Under the pieces are notes generated by a model that had not been told where the DNA came from, ran no database searches, and saw nothing but the letters and a program-made list of their open reading frames with translations. A program made the position numbers and the translations under genes. From positions 20,051-56,210 of the forward strand of contig PFUR01000035.1 of the NCBI GenBank assembly GCA_002790195.1: a stretch of DNA of 36,160 bases, written 5' to 3'. The DNA comes from Flavobacteriales bacterium CG_4_9_14_3_um_filter_40_17. GTDB lineage: Bacteria; Bacteroidota; Bacteroidia; Flavobacteriales; Flavobacteriaceae. Below are positions 26,654-34,445 of this stretch, piece by piece (within the stretch, counting starts at the first letter, position 1; every line of letters begins with the position of its first letter).

Positions 26654-26977
26654 ATGCCATTAGAAGGAAAACATAACTTTGGAAGCATCGGAGAAACCCG
26701 TGTGACCTTTGTGGAAAAAAATGTGGGTGAAATACGGAAGGATTTCCTCGAAAAACTATTGAATCACAACGGATTTGAAGTGGTCATCGATACAATCGAA
26801 AAAAATTCGGAGGAAGATCTACAACTTTATACGGTCGCCGTAACCGATATGGTTTTTAACCCAACCATTTGGGTCTATGAGCGAAAACTCAAGACTTTTG
26901 ACGGGCATAAAGTTACACCTGCTTATTGGGAACAAAAAACCGAAGAAACAAATCCGATGTATTGGAAGAATTCTTAA
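26654..26977 (+). CDS. Small soluble protein of unknown function after nuoN
   Basis: A 107-residue protein without signal peptide, membrane helix or cysteine. It starts MPLEGKHNFGSIGETRVTF, has an acidic-basic helical middle (EKNVGEIRKDFLEKLLNHNG) and ends with an aromatic segment (VTDMVFNPTIWVYERKLKTF, then TPAYWEQK and MYWKNS). The alternation of predicted strand and helix suggests a small alpha/beta fold. I do not recognise the family. It follows nuoN by 49 bases on the same strand and ends before a convergent gene, so it is probably the last gene of the nuo transcript. A link with complex I assembly or electron input is possible but rests on position alone. Confidence 0.75.
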   Translation: MPLEGKHNFGSIGETRVTFVEKNVGEIRKDFLEKLLNHNGFEVVIDTIEKNSEEDLQLYTVAVTDMVFNPTIWVYERKLKTFDGHKVTPAYWEQKTEETNPMYWKNS

Positions 26978-27010
26978 CAGTGAAATCTTCGTAAAAAAAT
27001 TTAAAAGCGA

Positions 27011-27032
27011 CTGTTGAAAAATGATTCAACAG
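27011..27032 (-). terminator. Hairpin terminator between two convergent genes
   Basis: CTGTTGAA (27011-27018) pairs with TTCAACAG (27025-27032). Read leftward it is followed after four bases by TTTTAAATTTTTTT, so it best serves the gene at 27066-30197. Read rightward only a weak T-rich stretch follows, so any effect on the nuo side is less sure. Confidence 0.6.
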
Positions 27033-27065
27033 CCACTTTCTGTTATCAAGACACCAATCAGATAT

Positions 27066-30000
27066 TTAAAACTGAATTGCGCCGACACCGGCTTCCCACA
27101 ATTTTTTGTTGAAATTAGGAACCTGTGTGTTAATCAAATCATCTGCTTGTGATTTCCATATTTTCCATTGCGCATCCAATTCAGCTTTTCTTTCGATGGA
27201 AGGTTGATTGACCTTCGGGATGGCACTCTCGGTTTGGTTAATCAGATAGATATACTCCGCAGTAAACTTGTTCGGAAAATTTTCTACATCGTCATAGGCT
27301 TTAGATTTGCGTTGTATCATCGCTTCGTCCCAAACTGTCAATTCTTTCAACAAATCATTCCCCGATTTGATCAGTTCTTTTTTGCCGTTCATTTTCCGGA
27401 GGCTTAGTATGGCTTTAGAAATCTGATCTTGAACGTTTTTCAACCGATTTACTACTTGATGCATTTCGGTCAGCGATTGTTCCATTGAAGTCATGATAGC
27501 ATCGTAAGCAACAAATTCACTTTCGGTCGTTTTATGAAGCATATTTTTAACTATAACTGACTGATTTGTAATTATTTCATTTCCTACTTTTAATTCGATG
27601 GTATAAGTCCCGGGCGAAGCGACATGGCCTCGGTAATTGGCTTCGAGATAGGCATCGGTTACGCCAGGCATGATTTGATGACGCATGTTCCACACAAACC
27701 GGTTCAATCCTTCATTTTTGGAAAGCGTTGGAGCAGGAGGTGGGCCTCCTTCATATTTTTGAAACAAAGTGTCTTTGACGGAAGTAAAACTATTGACAAT
27801 TTCGCCTTTGTCATTTTTTACAGTCAGGGCAACTGTAGTTTTGTCAGTCGTTTTCGGAAGATTGTAATAAAAGACTACACCATTGGCAGGGTTGACACCT
27901 TCCAACGGATTGGTGCCGTCAAAATCTTTGCTATCACCGTTCAGCGGACTTCCCCAAAAACCATAAACTGCATTTTCGGGTGGGTATAATTTCACTTTGC
28001 TTTCTGGTTTGTATTGTGTCAAAACTGCCAAATCATCGAGTATCCAGAATGATCTGCCGGAAGTTGCCACAATCAAATCGCCTTTGTGAACCATCAAATC
28101 TGTGATAGGGGTCACGGGAAGATTCAATTGGAACGTTTCCCAAGTTATTCCACCATCCCAGGAAATATAAACACCGGTTTCGGTGCCTGCATACAGCAAA
28201 TCTTTTCTATTAGGGTCTTCTCTCACCACGCGTGTAAACGAACCATAAGGAATTCCCGTGTTGATGCTTGTCCAGGTTTTGCCGTAATCGGTGGTTTTGT
28301 ACAAGCCCGGCGTGTGGTCGTTAAATTTATAGCGTGTAGTCGCTATATAGGCTGTTGACGGATTGTTAGGTGATAGTTCAATCGAATTAATAAGGCATTC
28401 TTTTAAGCCTTTTGGGGTTACATTCGTCCATGTTTTACCACCATCTTTGGTCAGTTGAACCAAACCATCGTCGCTGCCAGTCCAGAAAACTCCTTTCTCA
28501 GTAGGCGATTCAATGAGATAACTAAGTGTCCCATAGTTTTCTGCACCTACGGCTTCATTGGTGTAGGGTCCGCCGCCTTTTCCCTGTTTTTCATCTATAT
28601 TCCGAGTCAAATCGGGGGAGATTTCTTGCCAAGTAAGTCCCCTGTCGGTAGTTTTCAATACCAATTGTGCACCGTGATAGTAAGTGTTTGCTTCATGTTT
28701 AGACCGGATGATGGGTGCGTTCCAATTGAATAAATATTTCATGTTTCGCGCTTCACGTCCCAAATATTGTATCGGAGCTTCCATGATGTTGGTTGCTGCT
28801 TTTGCCTGCATGTCCAACACTTCGATGGTTCCTAAATAACTGCCACCCATCACGTAGCGCGGATTGTCAGGGTCGAATGCCAAAAAAGCACTTTCACCAC
28901 CCGCGGAGTCCATCCAATCTTTTTCTGATATACCCGAACGGCCTAACGAAAGGCTGGCTATTCGCAAAGAAGCGTTGTCTTGCTGGCCGCCATAGATATT
29001 GTATGGAAACAAATTGTCTGCGTTGATTCGGTATATTTGGGCCGTCGGCATGTTGGCCTGTGTAGACCAAGTTTTTCCGTAATCAAAGGAAACAGACGAT
29101 CCGCCATCGTCAGACATGAGTAGGTTTTTTGAATTTGCCGGGTTGATCCACAAATCGTGGTAATCGCCATGTGCACCTTCTATTTCTTGCCAAGTCTTGC
29201 CGCCATCAATGGAACGCAGAGCTTGCGCACTCAACACATAGACCGTATTTTCGTTGTTTGGGTCGGCAAAGACTTCAGTGTAATACCAAGCGCGTTGCGT
29301 CAACCGGTTGTCATCGCTTACGCGTTCCCATTTTTTTCCGCCGTCTTCCGAAGAAAACAATCCACCCAAATCTTTGTTGCTGTCACTTTCGATAAGCGCA
29401 TAAACCTTATCCGAATGGGCACGGCTGACTGTGATGGCCATTTTTCCCATTTCTTTAGGAAGCCCTTCGTGGATTTTCACCCAAGTTTCGCCACTGTCCG
29501 TAGATTTATACAAACCGCTGCCTTCGCCACCGCTAATTACCATCCAGGGTTTACGTTGATGTTCCCACATGGCTGCGTATAAAATATTCGGAAACTTCAT
29601 GTCCATCGACAATTCGACAGCACCGGTTAAGTCGTTGACAAACAGTACATTTTTCCAAGTTTTACCACCATCGACCGATTTGTAAACTCCCCGTTCCTTG
29701 TTAGAACCGTACAAAGCACCTTGTGCCGCCACAAAAACAATGTCAGGATTGGATGGATGAATGCTGATTCTGGAAATGTGTTGGGTATTTTCGAGCCCAA
29801 TTTTTATCCATGTTTTCCCTGCATCGACCGACTTGTAAACCCCATCGCCATAGGAGGTCATTACCCCGCGCACAGCATGTTCGCCCATACCGCAATACAC
29901 TATATTTGGGTTGGATTCAGAAACGGCAACAGCTCCGACCGATCCGGTTTTAAAATAACCATCAGAGATGTTTTTCCAACGTTGACCTGCATCGGTTGTC

Positions 30001-30197
30001 TTCCAAAGCCCGCCACCTGTAGTGCCCATATAGTAGGTGAGGGGATCGCCCACCACGCCGGTTCCAGTCACGGAACGGCCTCCGCGAAACGGTCCAATAC
30101 TTCTGTATTTGAGCGGTTTAAAATAAGTGTCGGCATCTTGTGCCAGCAAGCTGCCCATAAACAGGAACAGTAAAAAAGTAAGGTGTATGTTTTTCAT
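27066..30197 (-). CDS. Secreted Vps10/BNR-repeat protein (glycosyl hydrolase-like)
   Basis: A 1043-residue exported protein. After a signal peptide (ending FMGSLLAQ) come many beta-propeller repeats with the Asp-box pattern S-x-D-x-G-x-T-W ([54 protein letters not shown]), over about residues 20-730. A beta-sandwich-like region and a helical C-terminal domain (about 880-1043) follow. Databases call such Bacteroidota proteins glycosyl hydrolase or sortilin-like, but the Asp-box is structural and does not prove an enzymatic role. An extended frame begins at 30299; the ATG at 30197 is preferred because the signal peptide starts there and a TATCTTTG box sits 17 bases upstream, inside the extension. 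Confidence 0.88.
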   Translation of the reverse strand: MKNIHLTFLLFLFMGSLLAQDADTYFKPLKYRSIGPFRGGRSVTGTGVVGDPLTYYMGTTGGGLWKTTDAGQRWKNISDGYFKTGSVGAVAVSESNPNIVYCGMGEHAVRGVMTSYGDGVYKSVDAGKTWIKIGLENTQHISRISIHPSNPDIVFVAAQGALYGSNKERGVYKSVDGGKTWKNVLFVNDLTGAVELSMDMKFPNILYAAMWEHQRKPWMVISGGEGSGLYKSTDSGETWVKIHEGLPKEMGKMAITVSRAHSDKVYALIESDSNKDLGGLFSSEDGGKKWERVSDDNRLTQRAWYYTEVFADPNNENTVYVLSAQALRSIDGGKTWQEIEGAHGDYHDLWINPANSKNLLMSDDGGSSVSFDYGKTWSTQANMPTAQIYRINADNLFPYNIYGGQQDNASLRIASLSLGRSGISEKDWMDSAGGESAFLAFDPDNPRYVMGGSYLGTIEVLDMQAKAATNIMEAPIQYLGREARNMKYLFNWNAPIIRSKHEANTYYHGAQLVLKTTDRGLTWQEISPDLTRNIDEKQGKGGGPYTNEAVGAENYGTLSYLIESPTEKGVFWTGSDDGLVQLTKDGGKTWTNVTPKGLKECLINSIELSPNNPSTAYIATTRYKFNDHTPGLYKTTDYGKTWTSINTGIPYGSFTRVVREDPNRKDLLYAGTETGVYISWDGGITWETFQLNLPVTPITDLMVHKGDLIVATSGRSFWILDDLAVLTQYKPESKVKLYPPENAVYGFWGSPLNGDSKDFDGTNPLEGVNPANGVVFYYNLPKTTDKTTVALTVKNDKGEIVNSFTSVKDTLFQKYEGGPPPAPTLSKNEGLNRFVWNMRHQIMPGVTDAYLEANYRGHVASPGTYTIELKVGNEIITNQSVIVKNMLHKTTESEFVAYDAIMTSMEQSLTEMHQVVNRLKNVQDQISKAILSLRKMNGKKELIKSGNDLLKELTVWDEAMIQRKSKAYDDVENFPNKFTAEYIYLINQTESAIPKVNQPSIERKAELDAQWKIWKSQADDLINTQVPNFNKKLWEAGVGAIQF

Positions 30198-30214
30198 CTG
30201 AAGTTTGTTTGAAT

Positions 30215-30222
30215 CAAAGATA
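30215..30222 (-). promoter_or_regulatory. Probable -7 box of the BNR-repeat gene
   Basis: The minus strand reads TATCTTTG, an exact TAnnTTTG match, 17 bases before the ATG at 30197. No clear TTG -33 element is seen. The location supports the shorter start of the gene. Confidence 0.45.
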
Positions 30223-30408
30223 GGAGATTTTTGATTTTTAACGGATAAATTTTCTTGATATAAGAAAGTATTAAGCAAGCCTAAAGTACGACCGCCCAAC
30301 GAATTGAATTCCGAAAGACAATTAAATCAGCTTTTTGTTTCCAATAATAATATTTGTCTGAATTTTAAAGTAGTTTATATAATTCAATTAAATTTTCTCA
30401 AAATATTT

Positions 30409-30438
30409 TTGTTTTGTTTGGAATCCTTACTATATTTA
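30409..30438 (+). promoter_or_regulatory. Probable promoter of the CPVC thioredoxin-like gene
   Basis: TTG (30409-30411), 19 bases, then TATATTTA (30431-30438), which matches TAnnTTTG at all but the last base. The spacing is the preferred one for Bacteroidota promoters. The leader to the ATG at 30481 would be about 35 bases. Confidence 0.4.
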
Positions 30439-30480
30439 CAACGGCAATAATGCCATACAATAAAATAAATCATTCAAAAA

Positions 30481-30714
30481 ATGTCAAAATCAATTTTTTA
30501 TCACGCAGGATGCCCGGTGTGCATCAGTGCAGAACATGACATTGTTAATCTTATCGGTGCTTCCAATGTAGAAATCGTAAACATTGGTGAAGACCGTGTC
30601 CGTATTGCAGAAGCAGAAAAAGCAGGTGTAAAATCTGTCCCGGCACTGCTTACTCCAAACGGAAATGTGCTTCATATCAATTTTGGCGCGTCTATGGCTG
30701 ACGTAAAAGGCTAA
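30481..30714 (+). CDS. Small thioredoxin/glutaredoxin-like protein with CPVC motif
   Basis: This 77-residue cytoplasmic protein has a redox-active C11-P-V-C14 motif directly after the first strand (SIFYHAGCPVC) and a cis-proline at residue 54 in KSVPALLTPNG, both in the positions expected for a thioredoxin fold of glutaredoxin size. No signal peptide is visible, so it would act in the cytoplasm as a thiol-disulfide carrier or a reductant for a specific partner. It is followed by a strong terminator and then by a set of genes including a cysteine-rich regulator. It is shorter than most glutaredoxins (80-100 aa); the last helix is partly missing. Confidence 0.85.
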   Translation: MSKSIFYHAGCPVCISAEHDIVNLIGASNVEIVNIGEDRVRIAEAEKAGVKSVPALLTPNGNVLHINFGASMADVKG

Positions 30715-30718
30715 AAAA

Positions 30719-30750
30719 TTTGCCTTGTAAAGTTAGGATTCCTATCTTTG
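30719..30750 (+). promoter_or_regulatory. Promoter embedded in the terminator, for the DUF2024-MarR unit
   Basis: TTTG (30719-30722), 20 bases, then TATCTTTG (30743-30750), an exact TAnnTTTG box. The -7 box lies within the right side of the preceding terminator hairpin. Transcription would start near 30757, leaving about 16 bases before the short ORF at 30773. Confidence 0.5.
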
Positions 30751-30766
30751 CAAGGCTTTTATTTTT
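30722..30766 (+). terminator. Strong Rho-independent terminator
   Basis: GCCTTGTAAAG (30722-30732) pairs fully with CTTTGCAAGGC (30746-30756), one pair being G-U; the TAGGA/TCCTA core inside extends the stem. The hairpin is followed by TTTTATTTTT. It lies 7 bases after the stop of the CPVC gene. Confidence 0.85.
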
Positions 30767-30772
30767 ATCAAA

Positions 30773-30838
30773 ATGAAACAAAGATTAATACTGATTACTT
30801 TTACCTTTTTGACAAGCGCAACTATTAAGGCTCAATAA
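30773..30838 (+). pseudogene. 21-codon ORF that is only a signal peptide
   Basis: From the ATG at 30773 the frame encodes MKQRLILITF...TIKAQ and then TAA at 30836. This is a complete Bacteroidota-type signal peptide (basic start, hydrophobic core, A-x-A/KAQ cleavage site) with no mature protein after it. It is the first ORF downstream of the embedded promoter and lies 20 bases before the DUF2024 gene. It may be the stump of a secreted protein whose body was deleted, or a small leader peptide. No coding continuation is found in the other frames downstream, because DUF2024 starts with its own complete N-terminus. Confidence 0.6.
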
Positions 30839-30858
30839 ATCAACAAAAAGAAACAAAA

Positions 30859-31122
30859 ATGAAAGTAGCCGTTTGGGACACCTATGTAACAAAAAAAGAA
30901 GGTAGCGTGATGCACTTCGACATTATAGCACCACAGGAAATTAAAGACACTACCGTAATTTACGGTTATGGCAAAGATTATCTGAAAACCAAAGAACAAG
31001 ACGGGCAACCTTTAACAACAAAGGAATGTAGTTTTTGCCACATAGAAACCGTCAGGCCGCAGTGGGAGGCAGAAATTAAACAAAAAGGGTATTTCATCAT
31101 TGAAATGGAAAATTGCGAATGA
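30859..31122 (+). CDS. DUF2024 family protein
   Basis: This 87-residue cytoplasmic protein has the family's opening MKVAVWDTYVTKKEG and the later ECSFCHIETVRPQWEAEI segment, with one CxxC-like pair (C-S-F-C-H) that could bind a metal or cycle as a disulfide. The end (GYFIIEMENCE) is also typical. DUF2024 proteins are small alpha/beta proteins of unknown function. The stop overlaps the start of the next gene as ATGA. A thiol-related function is suggested by its own cysteines and its neighbours, not proven. Confidence 0.88.
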   Translation: MKVAVWDTYVTKKEGSVMHFDIIAPQEIKDTTVIYGYGKDYLKTKEQDGQPLTTKECSFCHIETVRPQWEAEIKQKGYFIIEMENCE

Positions 31123-31475
31123 AAGAAACAATCCATTTACTTTTTTCTTACGGCACTTTACAGTTAGAGAAAGTTCAACTCGAAAATTATGGCCGGCTCT
31201 TAAAAGGGGAACGTGATAAATTAATAGGCTATAAAGTTTTGAAATTACAAATTACCGACTCTACCGTTCTTTCTAAAAGCCAGCTTGAGTATCATCCAAT
31301 CGCTGTAAAAACTAAAAATGAAAGTGATTTTATTGAAGGAATGCTTTTTGAAATTACAGATAAGGAACTTGTTGAAACCGACAAATACGAAGTAAGTCAA
31401 TACCTTAGAATACTCGAAACATTTGAATCGGGTAAAAAGGCTTGGGTATATGTTGCAAAAAACAATACAATATGA
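31119..31475 (+). CDS. Gamma-glutamylcyclotransferase-like (AIG2/GGCT) protein
   Basis: This 118-residue protein shows the GGCT fold signature: LLFSYGTLQLEKVQ at the N-terminus (the YGTL loop binds the gamma-glutamyl group), GRLLKGERDKLIGYKV, a candidate catalytic glutamate in FIEGMLFEITDKEL, and the pattern DKYEVSQYLRILETF with KKAWVYVA. GGCT enzymes release 5-oxoproline from gamma-glutamyl compounds, but many AIG2-like members have other or unknown substrates. A longer frame uses TTG at 31113; ATG at 31119 is better, with an ATGA overlap on the DUF2024 stop. The regulator gene follows with the same overlap, so the three are translationally coupled. Confidence 0.82.
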   Translation: MKETIHLLFSYGTLQLEKVQLENYGRLLKGERDKLIGYKVLKLQITDSTVLSKSQLEYHPIAVKTKNESDFIEGMLFEITDKELVETDKYEVSQYLRILETFESGKKAWVYVAKNNTI

Positions 31476-32077
31476 AGTATTCATCATTTAATTTAAACGA
31501 GCAAAACCAAAAGGTTGAAAGCCGAATTGTAGTGGCTTTGGAACGAATTTCAGAGGCGTTTCGGGTATTGCTTTGGAACGAAAGCAAAGAAAATTCGTTA
31601 AGCCCCATACAAATTCAGATTCTGATTTTTATTCATTTTCATTCCTTGGAAAAATGCAAAGTAGGCTACTTGGCAAACGAGTTCAATATGACTAAAGCCA
31701 CCATTAGCGATAGTGTAAAAGTTTTACTTGCCAAAAAATTAGTTTCCAAAGAAACCGACCCAACAGATACAAGAAGTTATACGATTTTTTTAACAACCGA
31801 AGGGGAAAAAACAGCAAAAAAAGCATCCTTTTTTGCTTCTTCCATTGAGCAGCCTCTTGGAAAAATGTCCGAAGAGCAAAAAACGGTAATGCTCAACGGA
31901 TTGCTAAAATTGATTTATAACCTGAACCGATCTGGCGTTATCACCATTCAACGAATGTGTTTTACTTGTTCCAATTACCAACTTTACAACGGCGTTCATT
32001 ATTGTAATCTTTTAAAAAGCCAACTTACAGAAAGTGAATTGAGAATAGATTGCAAGGAACACGAATTAATTTCCTAA
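31472..32077 (+). CDS. MarR-family regulator with C-terminal four-cysteine tail
   Basis: A 201-residue transcription factor. Residues 15-150 form a MarR winged helix: SPIQIQILIFIHFH, the recognition segment VGYLANEFNMTKATISDSVKVL, and the wing LVSKETDPTDTRSYTIFLT. After the dimer helices comes a 40-residue tail with C163-x2-C166-x11-C178-x15-C194 plus H176 and H197, a pattern fit for an iron-sulfur cluster, zinc or a disulfide switch. Ordinary MarR proteins stop at about 150 residues. The ATG at 31472 overlaps the upstream stop as ATGA; the frame opens earlier at a TTG (31442) but those residues are not family-like. It probably controls its own operon in response to redox or metal state. Confidence 0.85.
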   Translation: MKYSSFNLNEQNQKVESRIVVALERISEAFRVLLWNESKENSLSPIQIQILIFIHFHSLEKCKVGYLANEFNMTKATISDSVKVLLAKKLVSKETDPTDTRSYTIFLTTEGEKTAKKASFFASSIEQPLGKMSEEQKTVMLNGLLKLIYNLNRSGVITIQRMCFTCSNYQLYNGVHYCNLLKSQLTESELRIDCKEHELIS

Positions 32078-32094
32078 TAACCTGAGTTCGATTA

Positions 32095-32161
32095 ATCCAA
32101 AATGCGTCAATTTGAGTGAAATTCCGAGAGGAATTTTGTGTCGAAAACCAGCATTTTGGAT
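32095..32161. repeat. Nested inverted repeat downstream of the MarR gene
   Basis: ATCCAAAATGC (32095-32105) and GCATTTTGGAT (32151-32161) are perfect inverted copies. Inside is a second hairpin, AAATTCC-GAGA-GGAATTT (32120-32137). The interior also holds the words TTGAG and GTCGAAAACC, shared with the repeat at 34994. This is probably a dispersed small repeat; it may also act as a transcript end for the operon, although no T-run follows. Confidence 0.6.
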
Positions 32162-32332
32162 ACAAAATCCTAATTGTATTAGCATAGTGTGGGTTAAACT
32201 GCTTAATTACATTATTTTTACATCTATCAAAGTTTAGTGCAGGCGAATATTGGGTAGCTCCGAAATCACGTACCATATATTTTAGCAGGATATAATAATG
32301 TTCTATAATTTATATTATGTAAAATAGAATGT
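32162..32332. other. AT-rich non-coding gap
   Basis: No reading frame with coding character on either strand and no recognisable RNA. The base composition is more AT-rich than the flanking genes. Confidence 0.5.
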
Positions 32333-32369
32333 TTAAAAAACAACGGCGAAGTACAAACTCACTTTGCCG
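32333..32369 (-). terminator. Rho-independent terminator of the DUF885 gene
   Basis: CGGCGAAGT (32344-32352) pairs with ACTTTGCCG (32361-32369), with one G-U pair. Read leftward it is followed by TTGTTTTTTAAAC. It lies about 65 bases after the stop of the DUF885 gene. Confidence 0.7.
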
Positions 32370-32399
32370 CTGCTAAAATATATACCCAAACTCCTGAGC

Positions 32400-32420
32400 C
32401 CTGATTCTTGTCTCTTGATT
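32400..32420. repeat. CCTGATTCTTG repeat word
   Basis: CCTGATTCTTG (32400-32410), followed by TCTCTTGATT, repeats the word at 25094-25104 and is related to the minus-strand word at 21221-21240. It belongs to the same intergenic repeat family. Confidence 0.4.
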
Positions 32421-32432
32421 CCGGATTTCGAC

Positions 32433-34202
32433 TTATTTTCCACCGTCTGCAATCCAATTGTCAATCTTGGTTTCCAATAAATTCAAAGGCAAACTTCCGG
32501 ACATTAAGACTTGGTTGTGGAATTTGCGGATATCAAATTGTTTTCCCAAGGTTTTCTCAGCTTTAGCTCGGAGTTCACGGATTTTGAGCTGCCCAATTTT
32601 GTAGGACAATGCTTGTCCGGGAATCACCATATAACGCTCGATTTCGGCAATGATGCTTTCTTCGCTTTCAGCTTCGTGTTCTAACGAATATTGGATGGCT
32701 TGATCGCGTGTCCATCCTTTGGCGTGTAATCCGGTGTCCACAACCAAACGGATAGCGCGGTGCATTTCAGCACTCAACATGCCGAAATATTGGTATGGGT
32801 TCTCATACAAACCCAATTCTTTACCCAGCGATTCTGCGTATAAAGCCCAGCCTTCGCCATACGCGCTGTACCAAAGTGTCCTTCTGAATTGTGGCAATTT
32901 CTGATTCTCTTGCTGAATCGATACTTGGTAGTGATGTCCCGGAATAGCTTCGTGCAGGAACAAGTCTTCATCCGCATAGTAATTGTAAGTTTTTACATCC
33001 GGTATGGGAACGTAAAAAATTCCCGGACGTGTACCGTCCAATGAACCTTGGTTGTACTCCGCACTCGCCGAGGCTTCTCTAAAAGATTCGGTACGGCGGA
33101 CTTCAAACTGGGTTTTGGGTTTTAAATCGAATAGTTTTTCGAGATTGGGTTTCATCCGCTCGTGGATGGCATTGAAATTAGCAATCACTTGTTCGGCTTG
33201 GGCAAAAGGTATCAGCTCTTTTTTGTTTCGGACATAATCAAAAAATGAAATCAAACTGCCTTTGTAACCAACTTCTGCCATCACTTTTTCCATTTCGCCG
33301 GAAATCCTCGCCACTTCACTCAATCCCAATTGGTGTATTTCTTCGGCTGTCAAATCAGTGGTGGTGTAATATTTTATCCAATAATTGTACAATTCTTTGC
33401 CGTTCGGAATGCCTTCAATCCCCGAACTTTCCCTGCCGGCAGCCAAATAACCGGTTTTGACGTATTCTGTGAGTGCGGCAAAAACCGGGATAAATTTTTC
33501 GGACAGCAGAGCCGAAAATTCCTTTGTCAACTCAGCCTTTTCGGCTTCCGTGAATGACTCGGGGAAATTTTTTACAGGCGAATAAAACAGGTTTTCTTCA
33601 ACCGGGGTTTTGCTGAAATCGGTCAACTGCGGAATCATTTTCACAATCAGGGTTTTGGGCAAAACATAGCCCTGCCCCACTCCTTTTTTCATGTTGGCTT
33701 GCGCTGTGTCTATCCAAACGGTAAATGAGTCCAATCTTTTGAGCCAATTCCGATAATCCTGAACTGTTTTGAAGGGTTGTGCCCCACTCCCACTGCCCAA
33801 TTGCCCCATCATCAGTTGTAAAGATGAAAACTGGTTAATCGGCATCAACTCATTTTTAAAATCAAAACTGTGGATGTTTTGATCCAGCTCCCACAACAGG
33901 ATGGCTTTACTCGTTTTTTCTTCATCTGTTAGCTTGTCATCCGGATACAGATTGAGTGAATCTTTAAAATTATTGAAAACAGCCAAAGCCTTGTCTTTAA
34001 AAGATTGAGTTAAATTATTGGACAACAAATCGTTGTATCGGTTGTCACCGGCAAAAGTAGCACTCAGCGGATTGAGCTTCAGCGAAGCTTCATAATAAGA
34101 ATCCAACAGTTTGTTGATGGGCGGTAATTCAGGTTTTTGCTCATTTTTACAAGAAATAGTAGCAAGTATGCAGGCCGTTAGTCCGAAGATTAGTTTTTTC
34201 AT
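32433..34202 (-). CDS. DUF885 family lipoprotein, metallopeptidase-like
   Basis: This 589-residue protein begins with a lipoprotein signal peptide (KLIFGLTACILATISCKNEQ, lipid cysteine in TISC). It carries the DUF885 zinc-site motif HEAIPGHHY at residues 417-424, a following GEGWALYAE segment that could give the third ligand, and further conserved helices (EMHRAIRLVVDTGLHAKGW, YMVIPGQALSYKIG). The family is distantly related to M2/M3-type gluzincin peptidases and is assumed to cleave peptides, with no established substrate. It would be attached to the outer or inner membrane facing the periplasm. It is a single-gene unit with its own terminator. The start at 34202 gives the lipoprotein signal directly. 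Confidence 0.9.
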   Translation of the reverse strand: MKKLIFGLTACILATISCKNEQKPELPPINKLLDSYYEASLKLNPLSATFAGDNRYNDLLSNNLTQSFKDKALAVFNNFKDSLNLYPDDKLTDEEKTSKAILLWELDQNIHSFDFKNELMPINQFSSLQLMMGQLGSGSGAQPFKTVQDYRNWLKRLDSFTVWIDTAQANMKKGVGQGYVLPKTLIVKMIPQLTDFSKTPVEENLFYSPVKNFPESFTEAEKAELTKEFSALLSEKFIPVFAALTEYVKTGYLAAGRESSGIEGIPNGKELYNYWIKYYTTTDLTAEEIHQLGLSEVARISGEMEKVMAEVGYKGSLISFFDYVRNKKELIPFAQAEQVIANFNAIHERMKPNLEKLFDLKPKTQFEVRRTESFREASASAEYNQGSLDGTRPGIFYVPIPDVKTYNYYADEDLFLHEAIPGHHYQVSIQQENQKLPQFRRTLWYSAYGEGWALYAESLGKELGLYENPYQYFGMLSAEMHRAIRLVVDTGLHAKGWTRDQAIQYSLEHEAESEESIIAEIERYMVIPGQALSYKIGQLKIRELRAKAEKTLGKQFDIRKFHNQVLMSGSLPLNLLETKIDNWIADGGK

Positions 34203-34357
34203 GGTTTGTTTATTTTGGTTAGGATATTTTCATGTTTAAATTTACAGATAAAAATAAAGCAAAAAGCCCACAGAATTAAAAACTGGATTTAGATTTTTTA
34301 CCACAACGAATTTAAGAAAATAAATGAGATAAGTAATGGGTACTTTCACAACCTGCA

Positions 34358-34373
34358 TCTCGACTGCACTCGA
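34358..34373 (-). repeat. TYGAGnnnnGTCGARA-type dispersed repeat
   Basis: The minus strand reads TCGAGTGCAGTCGAGA, matching the pattern TYGAGnnnnGTCGARA also found at 34996-35011. Such words recur between genes in Bacteroidota genomes. It lies in the 243-bp gap between smpB and the DUF885 gene, which holds no gene. Confidence 0.45.
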
Positions 34374-34445
34374 TATGACATTCTTGACTGCTTGCCCAGC
34401 CTCGCTATTCCTGCGGGTACTCATGTGATGGCTCAGGGCATAGCC

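Noticed and set aside
29157-29582. Plus-strand open frame of 141 codons inside the BNR-repeat gene
   Set aside because: Antisense shadow of the repeat-rich gene; no domain or promoter.
30198-30299. Upstream extension of the BNR-repeat gene
   Set aside because: It would place 34 residues before a perfect signal peptide and contains the likely promoter box.
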